Assembly (NCBI GenBank): GCA_028285625.1
Contig: JANQOX010000021.1
Coordinates: 1 to 64,000 of the forward strand
Origin: Myxococcota bacterium
Lineage (GTDB): Bacteria; Myxococcota_A; UBA9160; UBA6930
Reading direction: 5' to 3'
DNA length: 64,000 nt
Shown: positions 44,133 to 51,892 of the stretch, piece after piece
Position numbering within the stretch: position 1 is the first letter of the stretch
How the letters are laid out: each line of letters opens with the position of its first letter
The notes under the pieces: generated by a model
Databases searched by the model: none
Told to the model about the DNA's origin: nothing
What the model saw: the letters and a program-made list of their open reading frames with translations, nothing else
Position numbers and translations under genes: made by a program

Positions 44133-45338
44133 ATGGGGTGGGTTGAGAGGGATACATCGCCGCGCCTTTCCATTCGAGAGGCAGCTCCAAGGCTCTCGGT
44201 GTCCGAAGCCACCATTCGCCGCTGGGTGAAAGGGGGCTTGCTACCCGTAGAGTCTTCCTCGTCAAGGCGGATCGAGCTTGATGAGGAGGATGTGCGCCTA
44301 GCATCGGCGCTTCAGGATCGCGCAAAGCGGCTAAACGGCCGCATTAACGGTGATACGCACCTCCTAGAAACCCGCTCGATGATCTCCCTCTTCTCGGGAA
44401 TCGGTGGCTTCGACCTGGGATTCGAACGAGCTGGATTCCGAGTGGAATTCCAGTGCGAGAACCAACCTTTTTGCCTGGATGTACTCGCGCATCATTGGCC
44501 GAAGACCCCGCGATGGGATGACATAAAGGAGTTGTCCAGTGCAGATATCCCTGTTTCCGACGTCTGGGCAGCAGGATTCCCGTGCCAGGATGTCTCGCTT
44601 GCGCGCATGGGTAAGCGAAGCGGCCTCCGTGGTAAGAACTCGGGGCTTTTCTACGAGTTCGCTCGCCTCGTTGATGAAGCTCGCCCCAGGGTTGTTCTCA
44701 TCGAAAACGTTCACGGTCTGCTCAATTCCCACGGCGGCCGAGATTTCGGAATCATTCTCTCGACGTTGGCCGAGTTCGGGTATTGCGTGGGATGGCGTGT
44801 GCTTAACAGCCAACACTTCGGAGTCCCCCAATCACGCAAGCGCGTCTACATTGTCGGGTGTTATCGAGACCAAGCGGGCCCCGGAGCGATACTTTTTGAG
44901 CCCGAATGCGGCGGTGGGGATGCTCCGAAGAACCGACCAAATGGGGAGAAACCTCTTTCCCCCTTTAAGAGAGTCATTGGAAATCCTCGCAAGGGAGGAC
45001 CAGTAACCCAGGCTATCGCATACTGCCTCTACGCTTGTTCCGCTAGACACACCGGAACGGATTGGAGCCGCACATACGTCAGCTATCCGAGGCGAGGCAA
45101 GGTTAGGCGGCTCATGCCTAGCGAGTGCGAAGGAGTGATGGCATTCCCGAAGGATTGGACGATCCCTCATGCTCGCTTCGGTGATGCAGAGGTTGTCGAC
45201 ACCCTCCGATATCACGCTCTCGGGAACGCCGTAACACCGCCCACGGCAGAATGGATCGCTCACCGAATCCGAGCCTATCTTGACGCAAAGGACTCGGGTT
45301 CTGATTTGTCCGCGTTGGCGGACACGGTGGCCGGGTAG
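44133..45338 (+). CDS. HTH-C5 cytosine methyltransferase fusion (island 2)
   Basis: 401 residues. Residues about 10-60 (LSIREAAPRLSVSEATIRRW then VKGGLLPVESSSSRRIELDE) form a MerR/excisionase-type helix-turn-helix. The methyltransferase follows: MISLFSGIGGFDLGFERAGF (motif I), AAGFPCQDVSLARMG with Cys151 (motif IV), VVLIENVHGLL (VI), PQSRKRVYIVG (VIII) and HALGNAVTPPTAEW (X). Such N-terminal HTH extensions in M.SsoII-type enzymes repress their own genes, so self-regulation is likely here. It converges on the HNH gene with a 3-bp gap. Confidence 0.9.
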   Translation: MGWVERDTSPRLSIREAAPRLSVSEATIRRWVKGGLLPVESSSSRRIELDEEDVRLASALQDRAKRLNGRINGDTHLLETRSMISLFSGIGGFDLGFERAGFRVEFQCENQPFCLDVLAHHWPKTPRWDDIKELSSADIPVSDVWAAGFPCQDVSLARMGKRSGLRGKNSGLFYEFARLVDEARPRVVLIENVHGLLNSHGGRDFGIILSTLAEFGYCVGWRVLNSQHFGVPQSRKRVYIVGCYRDQAGPGAILFEPECGGGDAPKNRPNGEKPLSPFKRVIGNPRKGGPVTQAIAYCLYACSARHTGTDWSRTYVSYPRRGKVRRLMPSECEGVMAFPKDWTIPHARFGDAEVVDTLRYHALGNAVTPPTAEWIAHRIRAYLDAKDSGSDLSALADTVAG

Positions 45339-45341
45339 CCG

Positions 45342-46529
45342 CTACTCGCCGTACATCTGGCGATTGAGTTCAGCGAGCTTCTCCGGCGAAGGCCAGTTGG
45401 CAGGGCTCGCCGGCAGGCTCGCCTCGGAAAGCTCTCCCTCCAGCGTCTCGAAGTATCCCAGATCTAGTCCTTCGGACTCAGCGTCATCTCTTACTCCCGG
45501 AGGGACCGATATGAGGTACTTCCCGTCTCCGGGATCGAAGTCGAGTCGAAGGACGCCGGAATCAAATGCCCAGTGACAGAGGCGATTAAGGCACAGTCCG
45601 TTGTCAACGGTATTTAATCCGTACTGAGCCCACGGAAGTATGTGCGCCGCCTCCACGCCGGATCTTGCTGTGGCTGCGGTCTTCGGTAGGCGCATGCCAG
45701 AGAATGCGCACCGATGATCGTATGCTGCCCTCACAGCCACGCTGAACTTGCGAGCCGCGGCTCCGCGCGCGAGTTGCATCCGCCATTGCGCGACTTCACG
45801 AGCCGCCGCCTCGGAAGAACTCGTGTCGTCGTCTTCCTCAGCAGATGCTTCTCCCTCTTCGGCCGATAGCGGATGGGCCAGAGCGCCCGGTGACAAGCCC
45901 TCAGCACTCTCGCCTAGTCGGGCAAGGGCTGATGGAAGCAAGTCTTCGGCGGTCGCCAGAGCATCTTGCAACGACTTCGCAGCGCCAAGTATCGCCGAAT
46001 GCGCATCGCCCATCGTCGTCACAGCCTCCTCGTGCTTGCGCACGAGCGCAGCAATAGAATCGTCGGATTCCCGCGCTGCTTCCCAGAGGAGACGAACTGC
46101 CGCCATACGCTCTGCGAAATGAATCCTCTCGATGATCCCAGCGGCATTGGATAGCCAGATTGTCCGTGGTCTAAAGTGAACCGCTGAAGGAGAAGAACTG
46201 ACGACTTCGACATCGATTGAAGTGATCGAGTAGGCGTCGATTCGAACAAGATCAGCCGTCTCGCCTGTCGCACGGAGTTCGCGCTTGGGCTTTGGCAAGA
46301 GCAGGACCGCTGCGAGCAGAAGGTACGCATGTTTGGCTTGCGGGTTGTCGAGGCGGATGCGGGGCTTTCCGTGCCTTCTTTCAGCGCGTGAGTGGCCGTG
46401 GATCTCTATCTCTGGACTACATTCGAATTGGATTCCCAGTCCGAACAAGTCTGCTGCGGCTGTCGAACCGAATCGACCCGCGAGTTCATATTCACCTCTG
46501 CCGCCGCTTGTCCGAAGCGCGATCTTCAA
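45342..46529 (-). CDS. HNH endonuclease, probable restriction partner
   Basis: 395 residues. The C-terminal HNH module is AYDHRCAFSGMRLP, then GVEAAHILPWAQYGLNTVDNGLCLNRLCHWAFDSG: the HIxPW and DNGLxL...H pattern of the HNH_2 restriction type. The N-terminal 200 residues are a separate domain (GRGEYELAGRFGSTAAADLF, RPRTIWLSNAAGIIERIHFA) that may recognise DNA, joined by an acidic linker. It is 4 bp after vsr and opposite the HTH-methyltransferase, so a methyltransferase-HNH restriction system is likely. It is about 600 bp further from the tRNA than the methyltransferase. Confidence 0.82.
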   Translation of the reverse strand: MKIALRTSGGRGEYELAGRFGSTAAADLFGLGIQFECSPEIEIHGHSRAERRHGKPRIRLDNPQAKHAYLLLAAVLLLPKPKRELRATGETADLVRIDAYSITSIDVEVVSSSPSAVHFRPRTIWLSNAAGIIERIHFAERMAAVRLLWEAARESDDSIAALVRKHEEAVTTMGDAHSAILGAAKSLQDALATAEDLLPSALARLGESAEGLSPGALAHPLSAEEGEASAEEDDDTSSSEAAAREVAQWRMQLARGAAARKFSVAVRAAYDHRCAFSGMRLPKTAATARSGVEAAHILPWAQYGLNTVDNGLCLNRLCHWAFDSGVLRLDFDPGDGKYLISVPPGVRDDAESEGLDLGYFETLEGELSEASLPASPANWPSPEKLAELNRQMYGE

Positions 46530-46533
46530 CCGC

Positions 46534-46944
46534 TCAGCCTCTCCGCGAAAGGCGCTTCTCTAGGCGCTCAAACCATTTGTCGGCCGAAACCTCATGTTCC
46601 CACACTCGCATGACGCGGTAGCCTTGCCGATTGAGAGTGCGGCGCACTCGGCGGTCCCGCCGGATGTTTCGTTCAATCTTCGGCTTCCAGTAGTCGAGCC
46701 GCGATTTGGGCAGATGGCCGCACCGCGGGCATCCGTGCCAGAAACAGCCGTCAACGAACAGCGCAAGCCGCTCACTTCGGAACACGAAGTCCGGTCGCCC
46801 CGGTAGGTCCGCGCAGTGTTTGGTCCACCCACGCACCCCTTCCCTGGCGAGCCGCGATGCGACGCGTAGTTCGGTCGTCCGGTTTCCCTTGCCCCGGACG
46901 CGGGCCATGTTCCTGGACCGCTCTTCGGGTGTTAGATGGTCCAT
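46534..46944 (-). CDS. vsr: Very short patch repair endonuclease Vsr (island 2)
   Basis: 136 residues. DHLTPEERSRNMARVRGKGN, DLPGRPDFVFRSERLALFV with the catalytic Asp, DGCFWHGCPRCGH with zinc ligands and YRVMRVWEHEV are diagnostic. This copy has the usual length, with no N-terminal extra residues. It differs strongly from the island 1 Vsr (about one third identical by eye), so the two were acquired separately. It leads the leftward vsr-HNH unit. Confidence 0.93.
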   Translation of the reverse strand: MDHLTPEERSRNMARVRGKGNRTTELRVASRLAREGVRGWTKHCADLPGRPDFVFRSERLALFVDGCFWHGCPRCGHLPKSRLDYWKPKIERNIRRDRRVRRTLNRQGYRVMRVWEHEVSADKWFERLEKRLSRRG

Positions 46945-47007
46945 GCTCCTCGGCTCACCCGCAGTTGGCCGAATGTTCTCCTGCTCGGATCAGGCGAACA
47001 AGCGCCC

Positions 47008-47035
47008 TGTGACACCGAGCGGCTCTAGTGTCACA
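47008..47035. promoter_or_regulatory. Inverted repeat TGTGACAC-12-GTGTCACA upstream of vsr
   Basis: Two perfect 8-bp half sites separated by 12 bases, about 64-91 bp before the vsr ATG. It may be an operator for the HTH part of the nearby methyltransferase. I do not find the same half site at the methyltransferase promoter. Confidence 0.4.
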
Positions 47036-47152
47036 CCCTCCATCGGAAAACGCCAACGTTTCCAGGGCATTGGGTGGTCTAGCAACCGATCCCTTCTCGT
47101 TGCTAGTTATGAAGGCGGGTCGGGATGCGGTTGCGGCAGGCGATTCTGGTTC

Positions 47153-47458
47153 CTAGTGGTGCTCTCGGAGGTAGCTGACGATCTCCATCATCACCCGGGC
47201 ATCCACCTCGTTGTAGCGAACGATCTCATGCATCAAGTCGATCTCGCGTAGCGTGACACCAGAACGCCTCGCTTCCCCATCGCACCACCAAGCACCGACC
47301 ATCGCACCAAGCCCATCGGTTGGCCCGTCATCCCACGAGGTCTCGATGAACCCGTGTTGGTGCATCGGCTGCGCAACGGCCTTGAGCCCAAAAGCCACTG
47401 CCCCTCTCACCACGACTGGCTCCTCTCGAATTACATTGTTGAGAAAGTCGAACCATCG
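47153..47458 (-). pseudogene. C-terminal remnant of a RecB/RNase H-like nuclease (TM0106-type)
   Basis: Leftward codons read RWFDFLNNVIREEPVVVRGA, FGLKAVAQPMHQHGFIETSW, DGLGAMVGAWWC and MHEIVRYNEVDARVMMEIVS, matching the last third of predicted RecB-family nucleases with an RNase H fold (the YNEVD motif carries the last catalytic Asp). The start and the first two thirds are missing. It joins another remnant at about 47457 in a different frame. Confidence 0.55.
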
Positions 47459-47711
47459 GGGCGACGGCCAGTCTCCACGCCTGTGTCTCACCGTCCGTCG
47501 CGTGCGTGGCCGATGGGTGGCACAGCGTTCCGTCTTCGTCGCGCCACGAGTAAGCGCTCTCGCCAAGTAGAAGTAGCCGCGTCTCGTCGTAGTGACGGCC
47601 GACCCACGGGTGAGAGGTCGTTGAGTTCACGTCAAACAGCTCCCATGCTCCCGGATGATCCCAAATCTGCGCGTGGGCCAGATGATGGACTACACGGCGA
47701 ACAGCCATCAC
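47457..47711 (-). pseudogene. N-terminal remnant of a uracil-DNA-glycosylase-like protein
   Basis: IWDHPGAWELFDVNSTTSHP followed by VGRHYDETRLLLLGESAYSW has the HPxVG...LLLGES pattern of small glycosylase-like proteins. The frame leaves protein-like sequence near 47457, where the nuclease remnant begins in another frame. The boundary is uncertain by about 15 bp. Probably a fragment created by deletion. Confidence 0.4.
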
Positions 47712-47905
47712 TACTGGGATCGAGCCGAACTCGCCGACTACGCCCGCGAGACCTCGACCGCACTAGGCGGGTCGCTGGAAGAGGTACTGCTCGCGTGCGG
47801 ATGGAGCGCTCCGGTCGAAGACTACTTCGAGCAGATGGAGGCGAATCTGCGAGAAGGCAGGGTGGTCGTCGACATCGATCCCGGACCGCTCGGCCCAGGC
47901 CGACT
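47682..47905 (+). pseudogene. Remnant of an unknown gene (YWDRAELADYARETS...)
   Basis: Plus-strand codons read HHYWDRAELADYARETSTAL and LEEVLLACGWSAPVEDYFEQ, MEANLREGRV, a coherent protein-like block. It resembles the segment YW....L...a..tA...G.sLEE.L...W....e.Ff..v..NL..Gr seen in larger hypothetical proteins. After about 47900 the coding character is lost. It overlaps the glycosylase-like remnant on the other strand, so at least one of them is out of place. Confidence 0.35.
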
Positions 47906-48004
47906 GCTTCTGAAGAATGGACTCGAGTGCACGCGAGCCAGTCATTGTGGCGCTCCGCTAGCGAGACATTGCCGCGATGGCATTGAGTGCCGTCGCGTGC
48001 GGGG

Positions 48005-48955
48005 TCAATTGCATACCCAGGTGACCTTGATCGAACCGATTGCCCCCTTGCTACCTCCCGGGTTCATGTACTGGCGGGTGTAGGTGCCGAGGCCTTTGGT
48101 CCCCCCGCCGAGTGGCTGATCCATGATCGCGCCGCCGGGCGCCGCGCTGACGTTCTTTAGGTTGATTCCGGAGAACGACAGGCCGTACGTGGTGCCGTTC
48201 GCCGGCAACATTGCCGAGAAGGTCTGGGTTCTCGCCGCGGCGCTGGTTCCTGTTTGCGTTGACATGCTCCATGCAGCCTTGTTGGTACCTTCGTCGAAGA
48301 GAGCACCCCCGGAGAGGCGGATCTCACCCTCGAATGCGGCGCCGCCAGATGCGCTAGCTGAAACGCCGACGAGCATGTTTGCGGGGAACGTCATGACGCT
48401 TCCCTCTTCGTCGGGGCCTCCCACGGCGCTCATGTCGCAGTCGCGCTTGTTGGGGTCAAGCCGCTTGGATCGATCTTCGTTGCCCCCGGGTTTTCCGACA
48501 CGCAAGAAGGCTCTACAGATCGTGTCACCCTCGTGATTCCAGAGCTCGATAGCCCAGAGTCCGGGCGCGGGGTTCTCCGAGGGGAACGGCAGGGAAGTTG
48601 AGAAAGTCGTGGTTCGCCCAACCGCGCGCGAGAAGGCACCCCATACGGACTCGAGGAGCCCGTACTCCACGTCTGCTGGCTCACCCAATGGGAGGTCGTC
48701 CCGGAACCAACGAAACTGAAGTCTCGGCAGAACGCTGGTCTGTACATGGATCACGTACTCAAGCCCGATAGCGTCATTGGCGGCGATCGCGGCCTGTCTT
48801 CGATCGCACGGCGCCATGATGGCTTCGTCACTCTGGATCCGGCCGTCTCTCGTGAATCCGGAGGCGGAGACGTAGAATGGGTCCCCGGCATGGGCCGTGC
48901 CTGGATGTGACAGGAGCGCAGCACTGGCGAAGACTGAGAGGAGCGTCCGTCGCAC
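48005..48955 (-). CDS. Secreted protein of unknown function
   Basis: 316 residues from GTG 48955. RRTLLSVFASAALLSHPGTAHAG is a signal peptide with an AHA cleavage motif, written here without its first residue. The first part of the mature chain (PRLQFRWFRDDLPLGEPADV) is beta-rich like a carbohydrate-binding or secretion accessory domain. The last third is Gly/Ser/Ala-rich. The C-terminus has no sorting tag. No family recognised. It marks the right edge of island 2; no direct repeat of the tRNA end was found nearby. Confidence 0.65.
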   Translation of the reverse strand: MRRTLLSVFASAALLSHPGTAHAGDPFYVSASGFTRDGRIQSDEAIMAPCDRRQAAIAANDAIGLEYVIHVQTSVLPRLQFRWFRDDLPLGEPADVEYGLLESVWGAFSRAVGRTTTFSTSLPFPSENPAPGLWAIELWNHEGDTICRAFLRVGKPGGNEDRSKRLDPNKRDCDMSAVGGPDEEGSVMTFPANMLVGVSASASGGAAFEGEIRLSGGALFDEGTNKAAWSMSTQTGTSAAARTQTFSAMLPANGTTYGLSFSGINLKNVSAAPGGAIMDQPLGGGTKGLGTYTRQYMNPGGSKGAIGSIKVTWVCN

Positions 48956-49035
48956 GACCGGGAGCAAGGAGGGCTCCGCGGCTCCGAGCGGTACTTCCCC
49001 AACCAGCCTGCCCACGCCGAGGTGCCCGAATCCCG

Positions 49036-50253
49036 CTACCGCGCCCGCCGCCGCGCATCCGCGCAGCGGACGGCGACGCCGCCGATGCGGGCGATGCGGG
49101 TGTCGCCGAAGGGGGTGCCGACGCCGCTGTTGACGGTGAGGGCGACGGCCAGCTGGCGGGTGGGGTCGGCCCAGGCGCCGGAGCCGCCGAAGCCGAAGTG
49201 GCCGAACCCGGAGGGCACCTTGGCGCGGACGGCGAAGACGCGGTGGTAGCCGAGGCGCCAGCGCATGCTGATGGGGATGACGCGGCCGGCGCCGCGGTTC
49301 TGCTGCTCGCTGGCGCGGCGGATCGTGTCCCAGGAGAGCAGGCGCACGCCCTCGAGCTCGCCGCCCTGGGCCAGGCAGGCGTACATGCGCGCGAGCGAGC
49401 GGGCCGTGAACATGCCGTTGGCGGCGGGGATGGACGCAGCGCGGAACTCGTCGGAGTTGAAGTCCACGTCCTCCATGCCGGGCGCCATCAGCGCGGCGAT
49501 GCTCTCGGACGGGTCGTAGCGGAAGCCGAGCGCCGAGAGCCGCCGGCGCCAGCGCTCGGCGCCCTCGAGGATGCGCTGCGTGTTCTGCCGCCGCCGCTCC
49601 GGGTCGGGGTGCATGCCGCGCGCCATCAGCGTGGCGCAGCGGTGCTGCTGGTCGGCGGGCAGCCCGCAGTACAGGCCGTCGAGCCCGAGCGGCCGCGCGA
49701 CCTCGCTTTCGAGCAGCTCGGCGAACGGCTTGCCGCCCGCCACCCGGCGCACGATCTCGCCGACCAGCCAGCCGTAGGTGAGCGCGTGGTAGCCGTGCGC
49801 CGTCCCCGGCGCGTGTCGCGGCTCGGTGGCGGCGATGCGGGCCGTGACGTGGTCCCAGTCGAGCATCTCTCGCCCGTGCTCGATCATGCCGTCGATCGCG
49901 TAGAGCCCGGCCTCGTGGCACATGACCTGCCGGACCGTGACGCGCTCCTTGCCCCCCGCTGCGAACTCGGGCCAGTACTGCGCGACCGGCGCGTCATAGT
50001 CGATGAGCCCCCGGTCCGCATGCAGGTGGAGCAGCGTCGAGGCCACGCCCTTGGTGGTGGAGAACGAGATGCTGAGCGTGTCCTCCTCCCACGGCGTGCC
50101 GTTCGCGTCGCGCGTCCCGCCCCAGATGTCCACCACCTTCTCGCCCTTGTGGTACACGCAGGCCGCCGCCCCGCCTCCGCCCTTCTTGGGCAGGATGCGG
50201 CGGAGCGCGCGCGCAACGTCAGCGAAGTCGGGATGCGTACTGCCATGGAGCAT
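49036..50253 (-). CDS. Serine hydrolase of the beta-lactamase/esterase EstB type
   Basis: 405 residues from ATG 50253. SISFSTTKGVASTLLHLHAD contains SxxK (Ser-Thr-Thr-Lys), the nucleophile and base of class C/EstB folds. A Tyr-containing second motif is likely in APGTAHGYHALTYGWLVGEI. GFGHFGFGGSGAWADP near the end replaces the KTG box with HxG. The enzymes in this group are mostly esterases. An ATG 102 bp upstream is possible but lacks support. Confidence 0.85.
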   Translation of the reverse strand: MLHGSTHPDFADVARALRRILPKKGGGGAAACVYHKGEKVVDIWGGTRDANGTPWEEDTLSISFSTTKGVASTLLHLHADRGLIDYDAPVAQYWPEFAAGGKERVTVRQVMCHEAGLYAIDGMIEHGREMLDWDHVTARIAATEPRHAPGTAHGYHALTYGWLVGEIVRRVAGGKPFAELLESEVARPLGLDGLYCGLPADQQHRCATLMARGMHPDPERRRQNTQRILEGAERWRRRLSALGFRYDPSESIAALMAPGMEDVDFNSDEFRAASIPAANGMFTARSLARMYACLAQGGELEGVRLLSWDTIRRASEQQNRGAGRVIPISMRWRLGYHRVFAVRAKVPSGFGHFGFGGSGAWADPTRQLAVALTVNSGVGTPFGDTRIARIGGVAVRCADARRRAR

Positions 50254-50386
50254 GGGTGCCGGTTCCTCGTCTTTCGAGGACGATAGAGCGGCGGCCCCCG
50301 CGCATCGAGGGCGCTGCCGCGACACCAGCGCATGGGCCCGTCGCCCCCGATACACAGCCGCGCGTGGTCGCGTTCGGCGCGGCAGG

Positions 50387-51055
50387 TCAGCCGATCGCCG
50401 ACCCGTGGGCCTGCGTCCCCGCCCCCTCGAGGCCCGACCGCCGGAGCCAGTGGCCGACGAGCAGGATCGCGGTCAGCAGCGCCGCGCTGGCTGCGACGGC
50501 GGCGAGCGGGTGGGTGACCGCCATGGCGCCGAGGGCGGCCATGACGAAGCCCGATCCGAATCCGCCGAGGCAGAGCGCGCCGAGCACGGGCAGGAAGCGC
50601 AGGTTCGAGAGGCCGGCGAGGATCACCGCCCACTCGGCAGGGCCGCCGATGGCGCGGCCGAGCACGACGGCGTAGAGGCCCCAGCGCTCGTAGAAGGCCT
50701 GGGTGCGCGCGAGATCGCGCTCGCCCAGCAGCCAGAGCGCGCCGCGGCGGCCGAGCAGGCGCGTGGCACCGAAGCCCAGCACGCCCGCCAGCACCGAGGC
50801 GAGGCCGCCGATGGCCCCGCCGAGGAGCGGGCCGTAGATGATGCCCAGGGCGAAGGTGGTGAGCGTGCTCGGCGCCGGCAGCACGGCGTCCGAGAGGATC
50901 ACGCCGGCGCCCACGGCCCATGCGTAGCCTCCCTGCGCGCGGAGCCACGCGACCACCGCGTCGAACTCGTCGAGGAAAGCCAGCCGGTCGCCGAGGCCCC
51001 AGAGAAACAGGCTCGAGAAGCCGAGCAGCAGGGTGGGGAGGATCAGCAGGCGCAT
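50387..51055 (-). CDS. VTT-domain (DedA/TVP38-like) membrane protein
   Basis: 222 residues with an N-terminal helix, then VILSDAVLPAPSTLTTFALG, YGPLLGGAIGGLASVLAGVLGF and RTQAFYERWGLYAVVLGRAI, then PAEWAVILAGLSNLRFLPVL, the core of the VTT domain. Members flip or move lipids such as phosphatidylserine and undecaprenyl phosphate across the inner membrane. Four to five membrane segments are visible. It sits alone between the hydrolase and an adenylate-cyclase-like fragment. Confidence 0.8.
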   Translation of the reverse strand: MRLLILPTLLLGFSSLFLWGLGDRLAFLDEFDAVVAWLRAQGGYAWAVGAGVILSDAVLPAPSTLTTFALGIIYGPLLGGAIGGLASVLAGVLGFGATRLLGRRGALWLLGERDLARTQAFYERWGLYAVVLGRAIGGPAEWAVILAGLSNLRFLPVLGALCLGGFGSGFVMAALGAMAVTHPLAAVAASAALLTAILLVGHWLRRSGLEGAGTQAHGSAIG

Positions 51056-51286
51056 GGGCTCCCCCCTGCCGGGGCGGCCCCGCGGTCAGGCCGATCAGAA
51101 GGGGCCGCGCTCGGGTTCATGGGTTCCTCCGCACCCCTCCTCCCCGAGGTTAGGAATCCGCCGGGCATCGAAAAGCAGAAAATCCGACTCCCACGGTTCG
51201 AAAATGCCGAGTCGAAGCTCGGCCCATGCGGACGCCGGGGCAGCCAGGTGCGTATGGCTTGGATGCACCCACGGGCTGGGGTAGGA

Positions 51287-51562
51287 ATGTCCCCCGTGAG
51301 ACCCGAGACCCACTACGCCATGAGCGGCGACGTGTCGATCGCGTACCAGGTGGTGGGCGAGGGGCCGCTCGATCTCATCGTGGTGCCGGGGTGGATCTCG
51401 CACCTCGACATGCAGTGGGACGTGTTCGGCTTTCCAGAATGGGTCGAGCGGCTCACGCGATTCTGCCGCGTGATCCTGTTCGACAAGCGCGGCATCGGGC
51501 TCTCGGACCGCGACTGCGGCCAGCTTGTCGCGCTGCCCAGAGCGGCTAACCCCATGGCGTGA
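51287..51562 (+). pseudogene. N-terminal fragment of an alpha/beta-hydrolase-type regulator (cyclase-linked)
   Basis: 91 residues: MSGDVSIAYQVVGEGPLDLI, VVPGWISHLDMQWDV, RFCRVILFDKRGIGLSDRDC. The same start is seen in long proteins that combine an alpha/beta hydrolase and an adenylate-cyclase-type or LuxR domain (RPETxYARSGDVxIAYQVVG). Here it stops at 51562, directly after the first strands and before the nucleophile Ser. So it is a 5' remnant. The next gene's GTG overlaps its stop. Confidence 0.65.
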
Positions 51563-51867
51563 CCGCGGCCACGCCCTCCGCTCTCGACGTCGCGCACGAC
51601 GAGATGCTCCCGCTCCTGCGCCGCCTGGTCGAGCTCGCCACCGAGGCGCACCAGACCGACCAGGCCGCATTCTTCTCGGCGATCGCACGCGGGATCGAGC
51701 ATGCGACCGACGCCGAAGACCTGGCCGAGCCGTTCATGGGGCTCTCGACCAGTGCCTTCCAGGGCTTTGCGTTCGCGCCCGCCACGGCGGTGCTGCTCGA
51801 CCAGGTGCTCGCGCGCGCCCAGCAGCTCTCGCACACGCTCTCGGCCGAGAGCGACGTTCCGACCTGA
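51559..51867 (+). CDS. Small helical hypothetical protein
   Basis: 102 residues from GTG 51559, which overlaps the stop of the fragment before it as GTGA. MLPLLRRLVELATEAHQTDQ and FSAIARGIEHATDAEDLAEP, then TSAFQGFAFAPATAVLLDQV, are helices in a four-helix-bundle-like order. Unknown family. GC and codon use are core-like. Confidence 0.6.
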   Translation: MTAATPSALDVAHDEMLPLLRRLVELATEAHQTDQAAFFSAIARGIEHATDAEDLAEPFMGLSTSAFQGFAFAPATAVLLDQVLARAQQLSHTLSAESDVPT

Positions 51868-51892
51868 GGCGAACCTCGCGCGCGTTGCGCGG

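Noticed and set aside
42465..48005. Right attachment site of island 2
   Set aside because: I looked for a copy of the tRNA 3' end (TTCGAATCCAGGAGGGCCC) around 46-49 kb and did not see one by eye.
48955..49921. Upstream extension of the secreted protein's frame, Arg/His/Pro-rich
   Set aside because: It is the antisense/alternate frame of the beta-lactamase-type hydrolase; the signal peptide fixes the start at 48955.
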